From: an uncultured Capnocytophaga sp.
GTDB lineage: Bacteria > Bacteroidota > Bacteroidia > Flavobacteriales > Flavobacteriaceae
Length of the DNA stretch: 18,604 nt
Direction of reading: 5' to 3'
NCBI RefSeq assembly: GCF_938029845.1
Contig: NZ_CALHGG010000019.1
Coordinates: 1 to 18,604, forward strand
How positions within the stretch are numbered: position 1 is the stretch's first letter; each line of letters starts with the position of its first letter. The notes beneath the pieces were generated by a model that ran no database searches, was not told the DNA's origin, and saw nothing but the letters and a program-made list of their open reading frames with translations. Of the stretch, positions 5,290 to 14,392 are shown piece after piece. Both the position numbers and the translations under genes were made by a program.

Positions 5290-8200
5290 GCGCTAATTCG
5301 GGTACTTTAATAAAGTAGCGGAAGCGTTCTTTCTGCACAATGTTATTAGCCACTGAAAATTCGTAATCGGTGGTCTTGCGGGCATAGATCGCTGCCCACG
5401 CATCGAAACAGTGAATTTGTTGCTTTTCTAAGGCTTGAGGACGCAGGTACTTAAAGAGCAAATAAAGCTCAGTAAGTGAATTGGAAATAGTAGTCCCCGA
5501 TAGAAAAGTAGCCCCCATATCCTTGCCAGTGCGCTCTTGAATAGTTCGCAAGGCAAAAAGCAGGTTGAGGGCTTTTTGACTGCCTTGAGAGTTTCCCAAT
5601 CCTGCCACTCTATCGTGCCTTGTATTGAACATTAAGTTTTTGAACTTATGGCTTTCATCTACCAAGAGGTGATCAATGCCCATCATCTTAAAATCTACTG
5701 TATCATCGGTGCGCTCATTGATGTCGTGTTCTAAGGTTTTGAGCTTTACTTCTAGGTTTTCTTTACGCTTGTACATTCCTTTAATCATCGCACGAGAGAC
5801 TTCACTGCCTTGTTTTTCCAACTGCCAAAGACTCTCTTCAACATCTTGGAGTTCTTCTTGCAAAATGCTCTGTTGCACCTCGGGGGATTGCGGTATCATC
5901 TTAAACTGGTCGTGGGTGAGAATTACGCAATCCCAATCATTGTTTTTGATGTCTCCAAAGATACGCAAACGCTTTTGAGGGGTAAAATCCTCCTTGCCAG
6001 GGTAAAGGATTTTAGCAAAAGGATAGGCACGGCGATAGGTCTCGGCTATTTCGTGTACATTGGCTTTAAGCCCTATAATCATCGGCTTGTGTGCCAATCC
6101 TAAACGCTTCATCTCTTGAGCAGCACAGCACATAATAAGGGTTTTACCAGCACCTACCTCGTGGTCGCAAATCGCCCCATTGTTGAGCTTTATCATCCAA
6201 ATAGCATCTTTCTGACTATCATACAAATCCTCTATGCCTAAACTCTCTCTATCAAGTCCAGGGAAGGACTGAAAAGAACCATCGTACTGCGGACGTACAA
6301 AACAGTTAAAAGACTGATTGTACTGCTCGGCCAAGCGGTCTTTAAACTCCTGACTCTGCTCTAAGAGCCACAGAGGGAAAGCATTGCGTATTTCATCAAT
6401 CTTGCTGTTTGCCAGTTGAATTGCCTCCATATCGCGCACCTTGACTTCCTTGTCGTCTATCTTTATTTTCTTAGTAATATCAGGGGTGGTATTTACCAAG
6501 GCGTTTTTGAAGAGGGCAATACCATCGTAGGTTCTGCTCTCACTTTTTACAGCGTATTTCTCCCAGATATGTAAGTTCTTTTGTCGGCATTCTACTGAAA
6601 ACTCATCGGTTTGAGCGCTGTATTGCACACCTACCTTGGTATCGAAAAGCGAAGAGGCAAAATCACTATAGATTTGTGGGGAGATCCAACGCTCGCCCAA
6701 GTTAAAATCCAACTCTTCAAAAGGAATAGGGGTAGGAATTACCTGCCTGAGTCCCTCTAAAGCGTGCTCAATTTCTGATTGCTTAGGATGTTCAGGGTGA
6801 GTATTTTGATATGCTTCTACGGCTTTGATTTTAGTAAAGACATCCCCCGCTTGCCACTTTTGGGCAATTTGGTATTCGTCCTCTATAGGATTGTAAAAGA
6901 GTTTGCCCTGTAACTGCGCTTTGACTTCTTCCTCATTGGTGTTAGAAAGCTCAGCTATGTAGGGAATATCCACCCGCCCCAATTCACTTAGGGAAGTGAG
7001 TAGTGCCTCTTCAGCAGAAATGTTTTCATTCTTCCTCAGAGAGAATACCACAGGCTTGTGAAAGATATCTGCCTTTTGATAAACACCGTTTTTGATACGC
7101 TCTAAGTAAGGGATTTCAGCGCCTGAGGCATCGGTTTTTATTAGCTTGATATTATCAGCACTATTTAGCCGACCATAGTTCTTGACAAAAGTATCGTAAA
7201 GGGCGTTAAGATTTTCTCTTTCCGTAGGATAAGGGGTATAGGTGGTAGCCTCTTTATGGTACAAGTTGGCATAAGCATCACGCAGAGCGATATAGGCAAT
7301 GGCTTTTTGCCTTTCCAAAGAAGAAAGCGCAAGAGGCACAAAGGTAGCAGCTGTTTTGTTCTTATTGAGATCTTGCAAAAAGCCCACCGTATCGGCTTGT
7401 ACTACCAAAGTATCTTCTCTGAAATGAGGTAAATATTCTCCCTCAAAAGGTACAGGTTCTTTTAGTAATGATACCGCAGGAGGTGTGTAATACAATGCAG
7501 GAGAAGCTTTTGAAAGCACCTCTGTTTCATTCCCTTGATTGACAGGATAAGTAAAAGAAAACAAGTCTAACTTTTGAGCATTCCCTAATTGAGAGGTAGT
7601 TGTTTTCTTCTTTGTTTTCTTTTTAGCTCCTGTGGGTATAGTAGGGACTGTTTTTGCTGAAATGTTGGGAGGGCTCGCTAAAGTAGCGGTGGCTTCCTGC
7701 TCTGATAGAAAATCAAAGAGACTTAGCTGAACGACTTTGGGTTCAATTTTTTGATTCTTAAGTTCTTTTGACTCTTTAGAGATGAGATTAGTATTGGAAA
7801 TAGCAAAGGAAGGCTCGTTGATTTTGCTTTCAATTTCAATAAATTCTTGCCGTTCAACCTTTTTTACCTCAATTTCCTTTACCTCATTTTTTTGTGAATT
7901 AACCTCTTGTAGCTTAATTTGTGTTGCTTGGCTTTGTTGTGCTGTTTCAGGCGATAGATAATGTGCTTTAAAATCGCTTAGGATTCTTTCTTTTACCTCC
8001 TTGGCAATACCTTCTACTCCTTCACTATGGGTATAGACCATTGCAGGATGTCCGTATAGGTTGGTGCCTGCAAGAGCATCCGTACAAATAACGTTTTCTC
8101 TTTGTGAAAGATACTCGTTTTGTAGCATCCCCTGTGGTAGCCTTGCTGTATTGCAAAACTGCTCTTCTATAGGGTTTAAAGCGCCTCTTTGACTGTCTTT

Positions 8201-9091
8201 TTGAAGGATAATAAGATCACTTCCTGCTTCGGTACCTGCATAATCGGTAAAGAGGTTGTTAGGCAGGCGCACGGCAGAGACAAGGCGCGCATTGGAGAGC
8301 ATCGCTTGGCGGATAATCTCATTTTGAGCACTATCGGCTACCCCTTGGGAAGTTATATAGGCAAGGATTCCTCCTTCCTTTACCATATCTAAGCCCTTTA
8401 AGAAAAAGTAGTTATGCACCCTACGGGAGGCTTGTGCCTTAGCAGGATCGCTACTACGAGAGTAACTCAAATCAAAGACAGCGGTATCGGAAAAAGGGAT
8501 GTTACTGGTTACTAAATCAAACTGGTTCCTTTTCAGTGGGCTGATTTGTTCGAAGCCATCGATATGTACTTGCTCCTGAGGGTAAAGATGAGAGAGCACC
8601 TTGCCTGTGAGTAAGTCCTTTTCAAAGGCAGTAACCGCAAGAGAGGGGTGCTCTTCTTTAAAAGCACGGATAAAATTGCCTCCTCCTGCCGAAGGTTCTA
8701 ACATTGTTTGCAGAGGTACGCCTGTTTCCTTTATTGCTGAAGCGATAGCCGAGGTAAGACGCATTGGGGTATAAAAAGCCGTTAGCACAGAATTTCTAAG
8801 GCTTTGTACATAGTTTTGGTATTGCCTTTCATCAGCGGAATGTTCTCTAATAAGGGCATACAGACTCCTTACATCTTGCCAAAAGACTTGGTCAGCTTTT
8901 GCCCAGTACTTTAAATCAGCTTCAGACTGGTGGGGATTGAGGATAAACTTCAATCCCCCGAAGCCTGAATAGTGTTGTAAGAGTTCTCGCTCTTCTTGGC
9001 TTAGAAGCGTGCGCTTTTGCTTCTCTAAATCGAAAGCCAACGCCAGTGCACGAGCATTGCGATTAAAGCTCAGTCGTTTAAGATATGCCAT
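5264..9091 (-). CDS. Giant N6-methylase-like/SNF2-type helicase, truncated at its C-terminus by the inserted element
   Basis: The frame has 1275 residues. Methylase-like motifs come first: EPSAGGGNF (132-140), the SAM-binding motif, and SNIPF (196-200) in place of the usual NPPY. Residues about 365-520 are a low-complexity linker. The helicase part shows Walker A GAGKT (980-984), the DESH box (1145-1148) and SGTTISN (about 1200). The protein then ends at AQFYAE-VWE. Family members continue with a second helicase lobe and are typically several hundred residues longer, so this is a 3' truncation. ATP hydrolysis without the second lobe would not be expected to drive unwinding. The start overlaps DUF1896 by 14 bp, suggesting coupled translation. 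Confidence 0.85.
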   Translation of the reverse strand: MAYLKRLSFNRNARALALAFDLEKQKRTLLSQEERELLQHYSGFGGLKFILNPHQSEADLKYWAKADQVFWQDVRSLYALIREHSADERQYQNYVQSLRNSVLTAFYTPMRLTSAIASAIKETGVPLQTMLEPSAGGGNFIRAFKEEHPSLAVTAFEKDLLTGKVLSHLYPQEQVHIDGFEQISPLKRNQFDLVTSNIPFSDTAVFDLSYSRSSDPAKAQASRRVHNYFFLKGLDMVKEGGILAYITSQGVADSAQNEIIRQAMLSNARLVSAVRLPNNLFTDYAGTEAGSDLIILQKDSQRGALNPIEEQFCNTARLPQGMLQNEYLSQRENVICTDALAGTNLYGHPAMVYTHSEGVEGIAKEVKERILSDFKAHYLSPETAQQSQATQIKLQEVNSQKNEVKEIEVKKVERQEFIEIESKINEPSFAISNTNLISKESKELKNQKIEPKVVQLSLFDFLSEQEATATLASPPNISAKTVPTIPTGAKKKTKKKTTTSQLGNAQKLDLFSFTYPVNQGNETEVLSKASPALYYTPPAVSLLKEPVPFEGEYLPHFREDTLVVQADTVGFLQDLNKNKTAATFVPLALSSLERQKAIAYIALRDAYANLYHKEATTYTPYPTERENLNALYDTFVKNYGRLNSADNIKLIKTDASGAEIPYLERIKNGVYQKADIFHKPVVFSLRKNENISAEEALLTSLSELGRVDIPYIAELSNTNEEEVKAQLQGKLFYNPIEDEYQIAQKWQAGDVFTKIKAVEAYQNTHPEHPKQSEIEHALEGLRQVIPTPIPFEELDFNLGERWISPQIYSDFASSLFDTKVGVQYSAQTDEFSVECRQKNLHIWEKYAVKSESRTYDGIALFKNALVNTTPDITKKIKIDDKEVKVRDMEAIQLANSKIDEIRNAFPLWLLEQSQEFKDRLAEQYNQSFNCFVRPQYDGSFQSFPGLDRESLGIEDLYDSQKDAIWMIKLNNGAICDHEVGAGKTLIMCCAAQEMKRLGLAHKPMIIGLKANVHEIAETYRRAYPFAKILYPGKEDFTPQKRLRIFGDIKNNDWDCVILTHDQFKMIPQSPEVQQSILQEELQDVEESLWQLEKQGSEVSRAMIKGMYKRKENLEVKLKTLEHDINERTDDTVDFKMMGIDHLLVDESHKFKNLMFNTRHDRVAGLGNSQGSQKALNLLFALRTIQERTGKDMGATFLSGTTISNSLTELYLLFKYLRPQALEKQQIHCFDAWAAIYARKTTDYEFSVANNIVQKERFRYFIKVPELAQFYAEVWE

Positions 9092-9551
9092 TTTCTTCTA
9101 TCCATAGTTCGATGGCACCCGTAAGTTCTGTGTAGAGGGATTGATAGGCAGCGGAGTGCTGAAAATCCTCATCGATTTCATTCTCGTACTTTTTAAAGTA
9201 AGGAACCAGTTCTGGGAAGATTTTTAGAGCAAAGGGGCGCAAATCCTCATCGGCTAATTGAGTATCAAACTCCTGAGAAACGACCTCAAAAACCATATCA
9301 AAGGGAGAGAAGAAGAGCCCATCGAAGAGTACTCCTGAGGCTATTTTATCACATTCAGGAATACTGATACCCGCCTCAAAAGCCTCTTGGTAGGCTTGGG
9401 CTGCATACTCACTTCTGTCCTTGATAAAGACAGTGTCTGCTAAAAGATTAGGAAAGCTCGTTTGTAACAGCTCTTTGAGTCTTAACTCGTAATAAGACAA
9501 TGACCCTAAGGTACTGTCAGTGATCTGGGGTTTGGTTTGTGTTTCTTTCAT
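9078..9551 (-). CDS. DUF1896-family ICE protein (host-ICE copy)
   Basis: The protein has 157 residues from the ATG at 9551. A start at 9581 would add ten residues (MLNPLKVILT) with no family resemblance, so I prefer the later one. LSYYELRLKELLQTSFP, the GVLFDGLFFSPFDMV block and LYTELTGAIELWIEENG match DUF1896 and align with the copy at 1916-2401. The stop lies inside the start of the giant helicase gene, the usual pairing for this family. That arrangement suggests the two products act together, although no activity is known. Confidence 0.85.
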   Translation of the reverse strand: MKETQTKPQITDSTLGSLSYYELRLKELLQTSFPNLLADTVFIKDRSEYAAQAYQEAFEAGISIPECDKIASGVLFDGLFFSPFDMVFEVVSQEFDTQLADEDLRPFALKIFPELVPYFKKYENEIDEDFQHSAAYQSLYTELTGAIELWIEENGIS

Positions 9552-9591
9552 TGTTAAAATTACTTTTAATGGGTTCAACAAATTTTAATTT

Positions 9592-10455
9592 TTACAAAGT
9601 GTCGTTCTGCAAAGATATATTTACCACGATTTTCCAAATAGGGCAAAAAGGCTCTCCTCCCTTTTCAGGGACATCTGTTTTTAAAAGGGTTCTTCTAAAT
9701 TTTTTCCCTGTGCTAAGAACTCTCTCTTTGAGCCTCTCGGCTAGTTCTTCCTCCTTGATAAAAGAAAGAACATAGCCCAAGCGCTGGAAAATAGAGACAG
9801 GTGTAGAGAGGATTACCTCTGTAGGAAGCCCTTGCCAACTCAGATGTTTTTTAATCCTTTGAATTACCTCTACTGCTTTTTGAATGCCTCCTATCTCTTT
9901 TTCATAGAGGAGCAAATCAACCGCAGTGAGCTCCAAAGAGGCTACCCGCAAAGTTCTTTCCCCTATGGAAAAAGGTAAGGTTTTTCTTTTTACTCCTATT
10001 TCTCTTAAGTTTTTGATATCCTTTTTGACAAGGTAACGAATCTTACTTTGTCCCCTAAAGGAATCCCTCAGCGGAGGTAAGGAGGTTATCACTGTAATTT
10101 CATTTGCCTGTAAAGCCTCTTTGGGAGATAGATGTACTTCTACTGCACTGAGCAGGGCTACATAGTATTCCCTTTTTAGGTGTTGCATCAGTGTTTCAAT
10201 GTAGAAATAAGGTTTTCCCTCTTCTCTGATAGCTTTGTTATCAGTAGCATTACCAATGTCCACAAAACGGACGATGCTATAGATGCCATTCCAAAGTGGT
10301 AGGAGCTTTCCTTGCTTTTTAAGTGTCCCTAAAGTATTGAGAATAGTTTTTTCTTTAAGGTGAGCAAATACCTCTTTTAGCTCCTGCATAGAAAAGCTGT
10401 AAATACCCTTTTCCTCCAATGATTGTATCCACTTTCGTATGGTTAGTCCCTTCAT
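9592..10455 (-). CDS. AbiEi-like antitoxin/transcriptional regulator without a visible AbiEii toxin
   Basis: The protein has 287 residues. Residues about 5-62 are a winged helix (SMQELKEVFAHLKEKTILN, then wing KLLPLWNGIYSI). Residues 97-109 (YYVALLSAVEVHL) and 175-190 (ELTAVDLLLYEKEIGG) are the signature segments of AbiEi antitoxins. In type IV AbiE systems AbiEi represses its own promoter and counters AbiEii, a nucleotidyltransferase toxin encoded directly downstream. Here the downstream gene, 40 bp away, is DUF1896, and no nucleotidyltransferase occurs in the window. It has its own promoter (10487-10517) in the middle of the ICE operon. It may act as a stand-alone regulator of ICE genes, be a relic of a lost system, or neutralise toxins in trans. 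Confidence 0.8.
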   Translation of the reverse strand: MKGLTIRKWIQSLEEKGIYSFSMQELKEVFAHLKEKTILNTLGTLKKQGKLLPLWNGIYSIVRFVDIGNATDNKAIREEGKPYFYIETLMQHLKREYYVALLSAVEVHLSPKEALQANEITVITSLPPLRDSFRGQSKIRYLVKKDIKNLREIGVKRKTLPFSIGERTLRVASLELTAVDLLLYEKEIGGIQKAVEVIQRIKKHLSWQGLPTEVILSTPVSIFQRLGYVLSFIKEEELAERLKERVLSTGKKFRRTLLKTDVPEKGGEPFCPIWKIVVNISLQNDTL

Positions 10456-10486
10456 ATTGAAAATATATATCGTTGCAAAACATTTG

Positions 10487-10517
10487 CAAAAGTACTATAT
10501 TATTTCTAAAGAGCAAA
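10487..10517 (-). promoter_or_regulatory. Consensus Bacteroidota promoter of the AbiEi-like gene
   Basis: On the minus strand TTTG (10514-10517), 19 bases, then TACTTTTG (10487-10494) fits the Bacteroidota consensus at every fixed position and in spacing. Transcription would start near 10480, about 25 nt before the ATG at 10455. It would also feed DUF1896 and the helicase. Confidence 0.75.
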
Positions 10518-10597
10518 TATATTGAAACAAAAGTTATCAACAGGAGGACTAAACTTCACTTAGGCTATGGTACATAATCCGTTGTGTTAGCTCACAG

Positions 10598-10633
10598 ACT
10601 TTCTTTACTGAAAGTTTACCTAACCTTTGTTAG
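10598..10633. terminator. Two small hairpins at the end of topB, weak terminator candidate
   Basis: ACTTTC/GAAAGT (10598-10615, 6-bp stem, 6-base loop) and CTAAC/GTTAG (10620-10633, 5-bp stem) lie at and just after the topB stop. They are AT-rich and have no clean T run, so they would attenuate at best. The position, just ahead of a new promoter, is what makes them worth noting. Confidence 0.25.
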
Positions 10634-12747
10634 TATTTTCGCTTTTTGAAAGTTTTCTCAGGAAACTCAAAGGCAGTTTCACCATTTTCTTTCAGACGTA
10701 TATAGGCATCGAAAGTGCTGCCTGATTTGCTTTTCATTCCTTTTATCAGAGGTGTTTTTCCTTTTTCAAAGAGCGTTTTGAGCAACTCATCAGTAAGAGG
10801 TTTGCCACATACATTCCTAAAAAGCACATAACCACAGTCCTCATCAGGGCATTTGGCTACCTTTTCAAACAGTAATAAGGAAGCATTTCTGCATTTAGGA
10901 CAGGTGATTTTGAGTTTTTCTTTTTGGGGTATATCCATAGCCAAAAACGTATCAGTAAGACTATGGGTATAGGCTTCCATATTCGAAGAAAAACTATCGG
11001 GAGAGAGCTCTCCTTGTTCTATCTTTTGCAATTGACTTTCCCATTCGCCTGTAAGGGCAACATCGGCTATAGTAAGTGATTTTACCCACTCATATACCTG
11101 CATTCCTTTATCGGTAGGAATAAGAGACTTTTGTTTGCGTTCAATATAATTGCGCTTTAAAAGCGTCTCAATAATAGCGGCACGTGTGGCTGGAGTACCT
11201 ATACCTGCTCCTTGTAATAGTTCACGTTGCGCCTTATCTTCTAAGGTCTTTCCTGCTGTTTCCATAGCCCCCAACAGTCCTGATTCGGTATATAAAGCGG
11301 GAGGTTGGGTGGTTTTAGAAAGGATTTCAACGGCTTTAATCTTTATACTTTCTCCTTGTACAAGTTCAGGCAGCACTTGATTGCTATCACCTTCATTGTC
11401 TTTTTCACTGTCTTTGGCAGTTTCATCAGAGTAAAAACCACCGATAGCGCGCCAACCCGCTTGTAACACTTGAACACCTTTTACCAAGAAGTCAGTGTGC
11501 AGAGCCTCCAGTAGAGTCTTTTGCACTTCTTTTACACAGGGTTCAGATACCGCTTCCAAAAGTCGGGTGGCAATCATTTTGTAAATAGTGTTTTCTTTTG
11601 CTGTAAGGTTGGTAGGAAAGCGCTCAGTAATAAGAAGTCCGTGATGGTCTGTTACTTTTAAATCATTAACCATCTTCTTATTCAGCGCCCCAATTTTCAC
11701 AAGTTTAGCTTCGTTGGCGTATGCCTCACTTTCTTGTAACAAACGTATCAGCTGTGGGATTTCTTCCCATACATCCTCTGAGATGTACTTACTACCAGTA
11801 CGTGGGTAAGTAATGTATTTTTGTTCGTAGAGACTTTGAGCGATTTGCAGGGTCTCATCGGCTGAAAAGTTCCATTTTTTATTAGCTTCTTTCTGAAGAC
11901 CTGTTAGATCATAGAGCAAAGGAGGTTGTTCTTTTACCACTTCTTTTTCAGTGGAAATCACCTCGGCCATAGGAGACTTTTCTAATTGTTTTTGTAAGGC
12001 TTCAGCTTCCTTTTTATCCTCAATTTTAGCTGAGATACTGAAAAAATCAGTATAGCTTTTTTGGTGCTTGAGTCGCAATTGGTAAAAAGGTTTCTTTTGA
12101 AAATGTGTGTGCTCTAAAAATCTTTTACAAACCATTGCTAAGGTAGGTGTTTGCACCCTACCTAAGGAATAAATCCCTTCACCTACCGCTATACTCAGGG
12201 CTTGGGTAGCATTGATACCCACCAGCCAATCAGCCTCACTACGCTTTTGAGCAGAGGCATACAGCAAATCAAAAGCACTTCCTTCTTGCAGATTGGCAAG
12301 TCCTGTTTTGATACCTTTTTCGGTTAAGGAGCTAATCCAAAGCCTTTGAAAAGGTTTTTGACATTGCAAATATTCATAGATATAGCGGAAGATCAGTTCT
12401 CCTTCACGACCTGCATCGGTGGCTACAATAATGGAACTACACTTCTTAAAAAGGCTATCAATGATTTTAAGCTGTTTTAAAGCCATAGGGTCTGACCTGT
12501 AGCCTTTCTTATCCTCAGGAATTTGTTTGGGTACCAAGATAAAGGGGCGAGGTAGAATAGGTAGGTGTTCTCTGTGAAATCCTACACAACCATACGCCTC
12601 TGGAAGGGCTAATTGCACCAAATGACCCAGAGCCCAAGTAACGGCATAATCATTACCTTGCAAATACCCATCTTGTTTTTCACTTGCCCCCACTATAGCG
12701 GCAATTTCTCTTGCCACACTGGGCTTTTCTGCTAATATAACTTTCAT
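10630..12747 (-). CDS. topB: DNA topoisomerase III (type IA), ICE-type, comparable to Exc of CTnDOT
   Basis: The protein has 705 residues. The Toprim domain comes first, with E7 (AEKPS) and the acidic motif DAGREGE (111-117). The second aspartate of DxD is glycine, which I believe is common in element-borne TopB. The catalytic tyrosine is Y314 in YITYPRTGS. The C-terminus has a four-cysteine zinc ribbon (C616, C619, C633, C638) and then a short module (about 650-697) also found in the preceding gene. Type IA topoisomerases relax or decatenate DNA through a single-strand break. In CTnDOT the equivalent enzyme, Exc, takes part in excision. It lies 32 bp after the DUF4099/DUF3945 gene, in the same operon. 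Length and motifs are complete. Confidence 0.95.
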   Translation of the reverse strand: MKVILAEKPSVAREIAAIVGASEKQDGYLQGNDYAVTWALGHLVQLALPEAYGCVGFHREHLPILPRPFILVPKQIPEDKKGYRSDPMALKQLKIIDSLFKKCSSIIVATDAGREGELIFRYIYEYLQCQKPFQRLWISSLTEKGIKTGLANLQEGSAFDLLYASAQKRSEADWLVGINATQALSIAVGEGIYSLGRVQTPTLAMVCKRFLEHTHFQKKPFYQLRLKHQKSYTDFFSISAKIEDKKEAEALQKQLEKSPMAEVISTEKEVVKEQPPLLYDLTGLQKEANKKWNFSADETLQIAQSLYEQKYITYPRTGSKYISEDVWEEIPQLIRLLQESEAYANEAKLVKIGALNKKMVNDLKVTDHHGLLITERFPTNLTAKENTIYKMIATRLLEAVSEPCVKEVQKTLLEALHTDFLVKGVQVLQAGWRAIGGFYSDETAKDSEKDNEGDSNQVLPELVQGESIKIKAVEILSKTTQPPALYTESGLLGAMETAGKTLEDKAQRELLQGAGIGTPATRAAIIETLLKRNYIERKQKSLIPTDKGMQVYEWVKSLTIADVALTGEWESQLQKIEQGELSPDSFSSNMEAYTHSLTDTFLAMDIPQKEKLKITCPKCRNASLLLFEKVAKCPDEDCGYVLFRNVCGKPLTDELLKTLFEKGKTPLIKGMKSKSGSTFDAYIRLKENGETAFEFPEKTFKKRKY

Positions 12748-12779
12748 TTTTCTACGTGTATTGAGGTTAAAAATTAGAG

Positions 12780-14339
12780 TTATACTTTGCGTCCCTTGGA
12801 CTTCTTAGCAGTTTCTTTTTGAGCTGTTTTTTCTGATTGCTTTTGAGGGCGTTTTTCTTCTTTAGCTTTAGAAGTTTCAGCTTTTTGTTTGGTAGAAGAA
12901 ACTTTATCAGTAATGTCCTTTTGAGGATTGTTAAAGCTCATCTCTACCTTGCCTTTGTCCTTGTCAAAAGTAAAATAACCGCTATAAGTTTTACCGGCTT
13001 TGCTCTGTAAACCTTCTAAATAAATAGGATTACCCTTGCTCAGTTCCTTGTGTTGCTCTTCGGTAAGAGTTACCCCTCGTATGACTGTAGGAGCCTCAGT
13101 GAGTTTCTCTTGATTAGCGAGTTTAGGAGCTTTGTCTTCAAAGAGAAATTCCACATAACGCTTGTCGGCATTGAACTGCACGGTTGCGTTAAAAGGCTCT
13201 CCTTTTTTAGAGGTCATTCCCTCGACAAACAGAGGCTTGCCTTCTTTGAGTGTTTGTTTTTGCTCCTGGGAGAGTTTGACTCCTTTGATTTCATCGGGGA
13301 CTTTGATGTGTTCACTGCGCAAGGCAATGATTTCATTGGTGAGCTTGTCAATACTGATGATAGAAGGGATTTTCTCCCCTGTTTTGCTATTGGTAAGCTC
13401 AACCGTACGTCCCATATTTCCTGTGGTAAGCAGGTTCTTTTTATCCTCTTCTGAAAACTCGTGACCAAAGAAAGGATAATCCAATTGTGGTTCCTTGCGC
13501 ATCCCGTGAATGGCTACTGCAACTTTTCCATCAACTTCCCTTAGGGACAAACGAGCATCAAAACGGGTTACTGTAGAGCCTAAATTGAAACTAATAGGCA
13601 CTAGTTCATTGGTTTTATAACCTTTCAAGAGGGGCTCTAATAGGTTCCTCTTCTCTAAAGACTCTCGACTCACCCCTAAGTTTTGTAGCGTTTCCCAATC
13701 AATAGCATCAGGGTTGTACTTGAGTTCCTCTTGGGCAGGAGTATTTTGAGATTGTGCCTGAGCAGAAGCTTCTTGTGCTTGTGCCTGAGCAGGAGCTTCT
13801 TGTGCTTGCGCTTGAGCAGGAGCTTCTTGTACTTGTGCTTGAGCAGGAGCTTCTTGTACTTGTGCTTGAGCAGGAGCTTCAGGAGGGGTCTGAGCCACAG
13901 CAGTCTCTCCTTCTTGTTTTAGAGTAGCTGCTTTTTGCTCTTGTTTGATATACTGCTCAGGAGATACTTCGTACTTCTTGAGGTATTCCTTACCCTTTTC
14001 AGTGAGCTTTGCCAAATGGTTTTGGAGTTTTTCTATCGTATTTACCGATTTTTCTATCGGTATTTTAAAGAAAGAAAAACGAGAAGGGTTCTGGACTTGA
14101 CGCATAAAGTTGCTAAAGAAATTAGATAGCATATTACCTTGCTTGTCTACTTTCATAAAGTCATCTAAGGATTTGCTGTCAGCAGGAGCCGTTTTTAACT
14201 CTCCTTTCTCATCAATTCCTTTTACAGCCTTGAGCTGTTTTTCTTCTTTGTCAAATACCAGTAGGATATCAGATAGTTGTTCATCCACTGGGATTTGATT
14301 GTCGTAATTTGCCGTATCGGCGTGTTGATTTTCTGCCAT
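12780..14339 (-). CDS. DUF4099/DUF3945 accessory protein with nonapeptide repeats
   Basis: The protein has 519 residues. Residues 1-132 form an N-terminal domain. Residues 154-198 are five copies of E-A-P-A-Q-A-Q-x-Q. From about 206, NPDAIDWETLQNLGVSRESLEKR begins a DUF4099-like domain, followed by DUF3945. Two related modules (about 351-401 and 420-470) share the pattern G-V-x-L-(T/S)-x-E-Q ... G-x-P-(L/I) ... G-(M/L)-x-S-K-x-G, also present at the C-terminus of TopB. The tail (about 478-519) is lysine-rich. The place between an HTH gene and topB resembles orf3 of the CTnDOT excision operon. A partnership with the topoisomerase is inferred; no enzyme motif is visible. Confidence 0.85.
   Translation of the reverse strand: MAENQHADTANYDNQIPVDEQLSDILLVFDKEEKQLKAVKGIDEKGELKTAPADSKSLDDFMKVDKQGNMLSNFFSNFMRQVQNPSRFSFFKIPIEKSVNTIEKLQNHLAKLTEKGKEYLKKYEVSPEQYIKQEQKAATLKQEGETAVAQTPPEAPAQAQVQEAPAQAQVQEAPAQAQAQEAPAQAQAQEASAQAQSQNTPAQEELKYNPDAIDWETLQNLGVSRESLEKRNLLEPLLKGYKTNELVPISFNLGSTVTRFDARLSLREVDGKVAVAIHGMRKEPQLDYPFFGHEFSEEDKKNLLTTGNMGRTVELTNSKTGEKIPSIISIDKLTNEIIALRSEHIKVPDEIKGVKLSQEQKQTLKEGKPLFVEGMTSKKGEPFNATVQFNADKRYVEFLFEDKAPKLANQEKLTEAPTVIRGVTLTEEQHKELSKGNPIYLEGLQSKAGKTYSGYFTFDKDKGKVEMSFNNPQKDITDKVSSTKQKAETSKAKEEKRPQKQSEKTAQKETAKKSKGRKV
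13746..13880 (-). repeat. Five 27-bp in-frame tandem repeats
   Basis: The DNA encoding EAPAQAQ(V/A)Q is repeated five times in tandem; the last unit has diverged (EASAQAQSQ). Neighbouring units are nearly identical at DNA level, so copy number can change by slippage without breaking the frame. The repeats make a flexible Pro/Ala/Gln linker between the N-terminal domain and DUF4099. Confidence 0.9.
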
Positions 14340-14392
14340 TATTTAAACATCTTTTTTAATTTGGGGGTAAAATTACTCCCTTTGTAAGACGT

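Noticed and set aside
8189..8392. Plus-strand frame of 67 codons inside the methylase/helicase
   Set aside because: It is antisense to conserved methylase-domain codons and has no domain of its own.
9552..9581. Upstream start for the right-hand DUF1896 gene
   Set aside because: The ten extra residues have no counterpart in the other DUF1896 copy, and the ATG at 9551 gives a usual N-terminus.
13746..13880. 27-bp repeats as a CRISPR array
   Set aside because: The units abut without spacers and are in frame inside a coding sequence.
13731..13922. Plus-strand frame with repeated SRSFLCLCL units
   Set aside because: It is the reverse reading of the 27-bp tandem repeats; the repetition is a by-product of the nonapeptide repeat on the minus strand.
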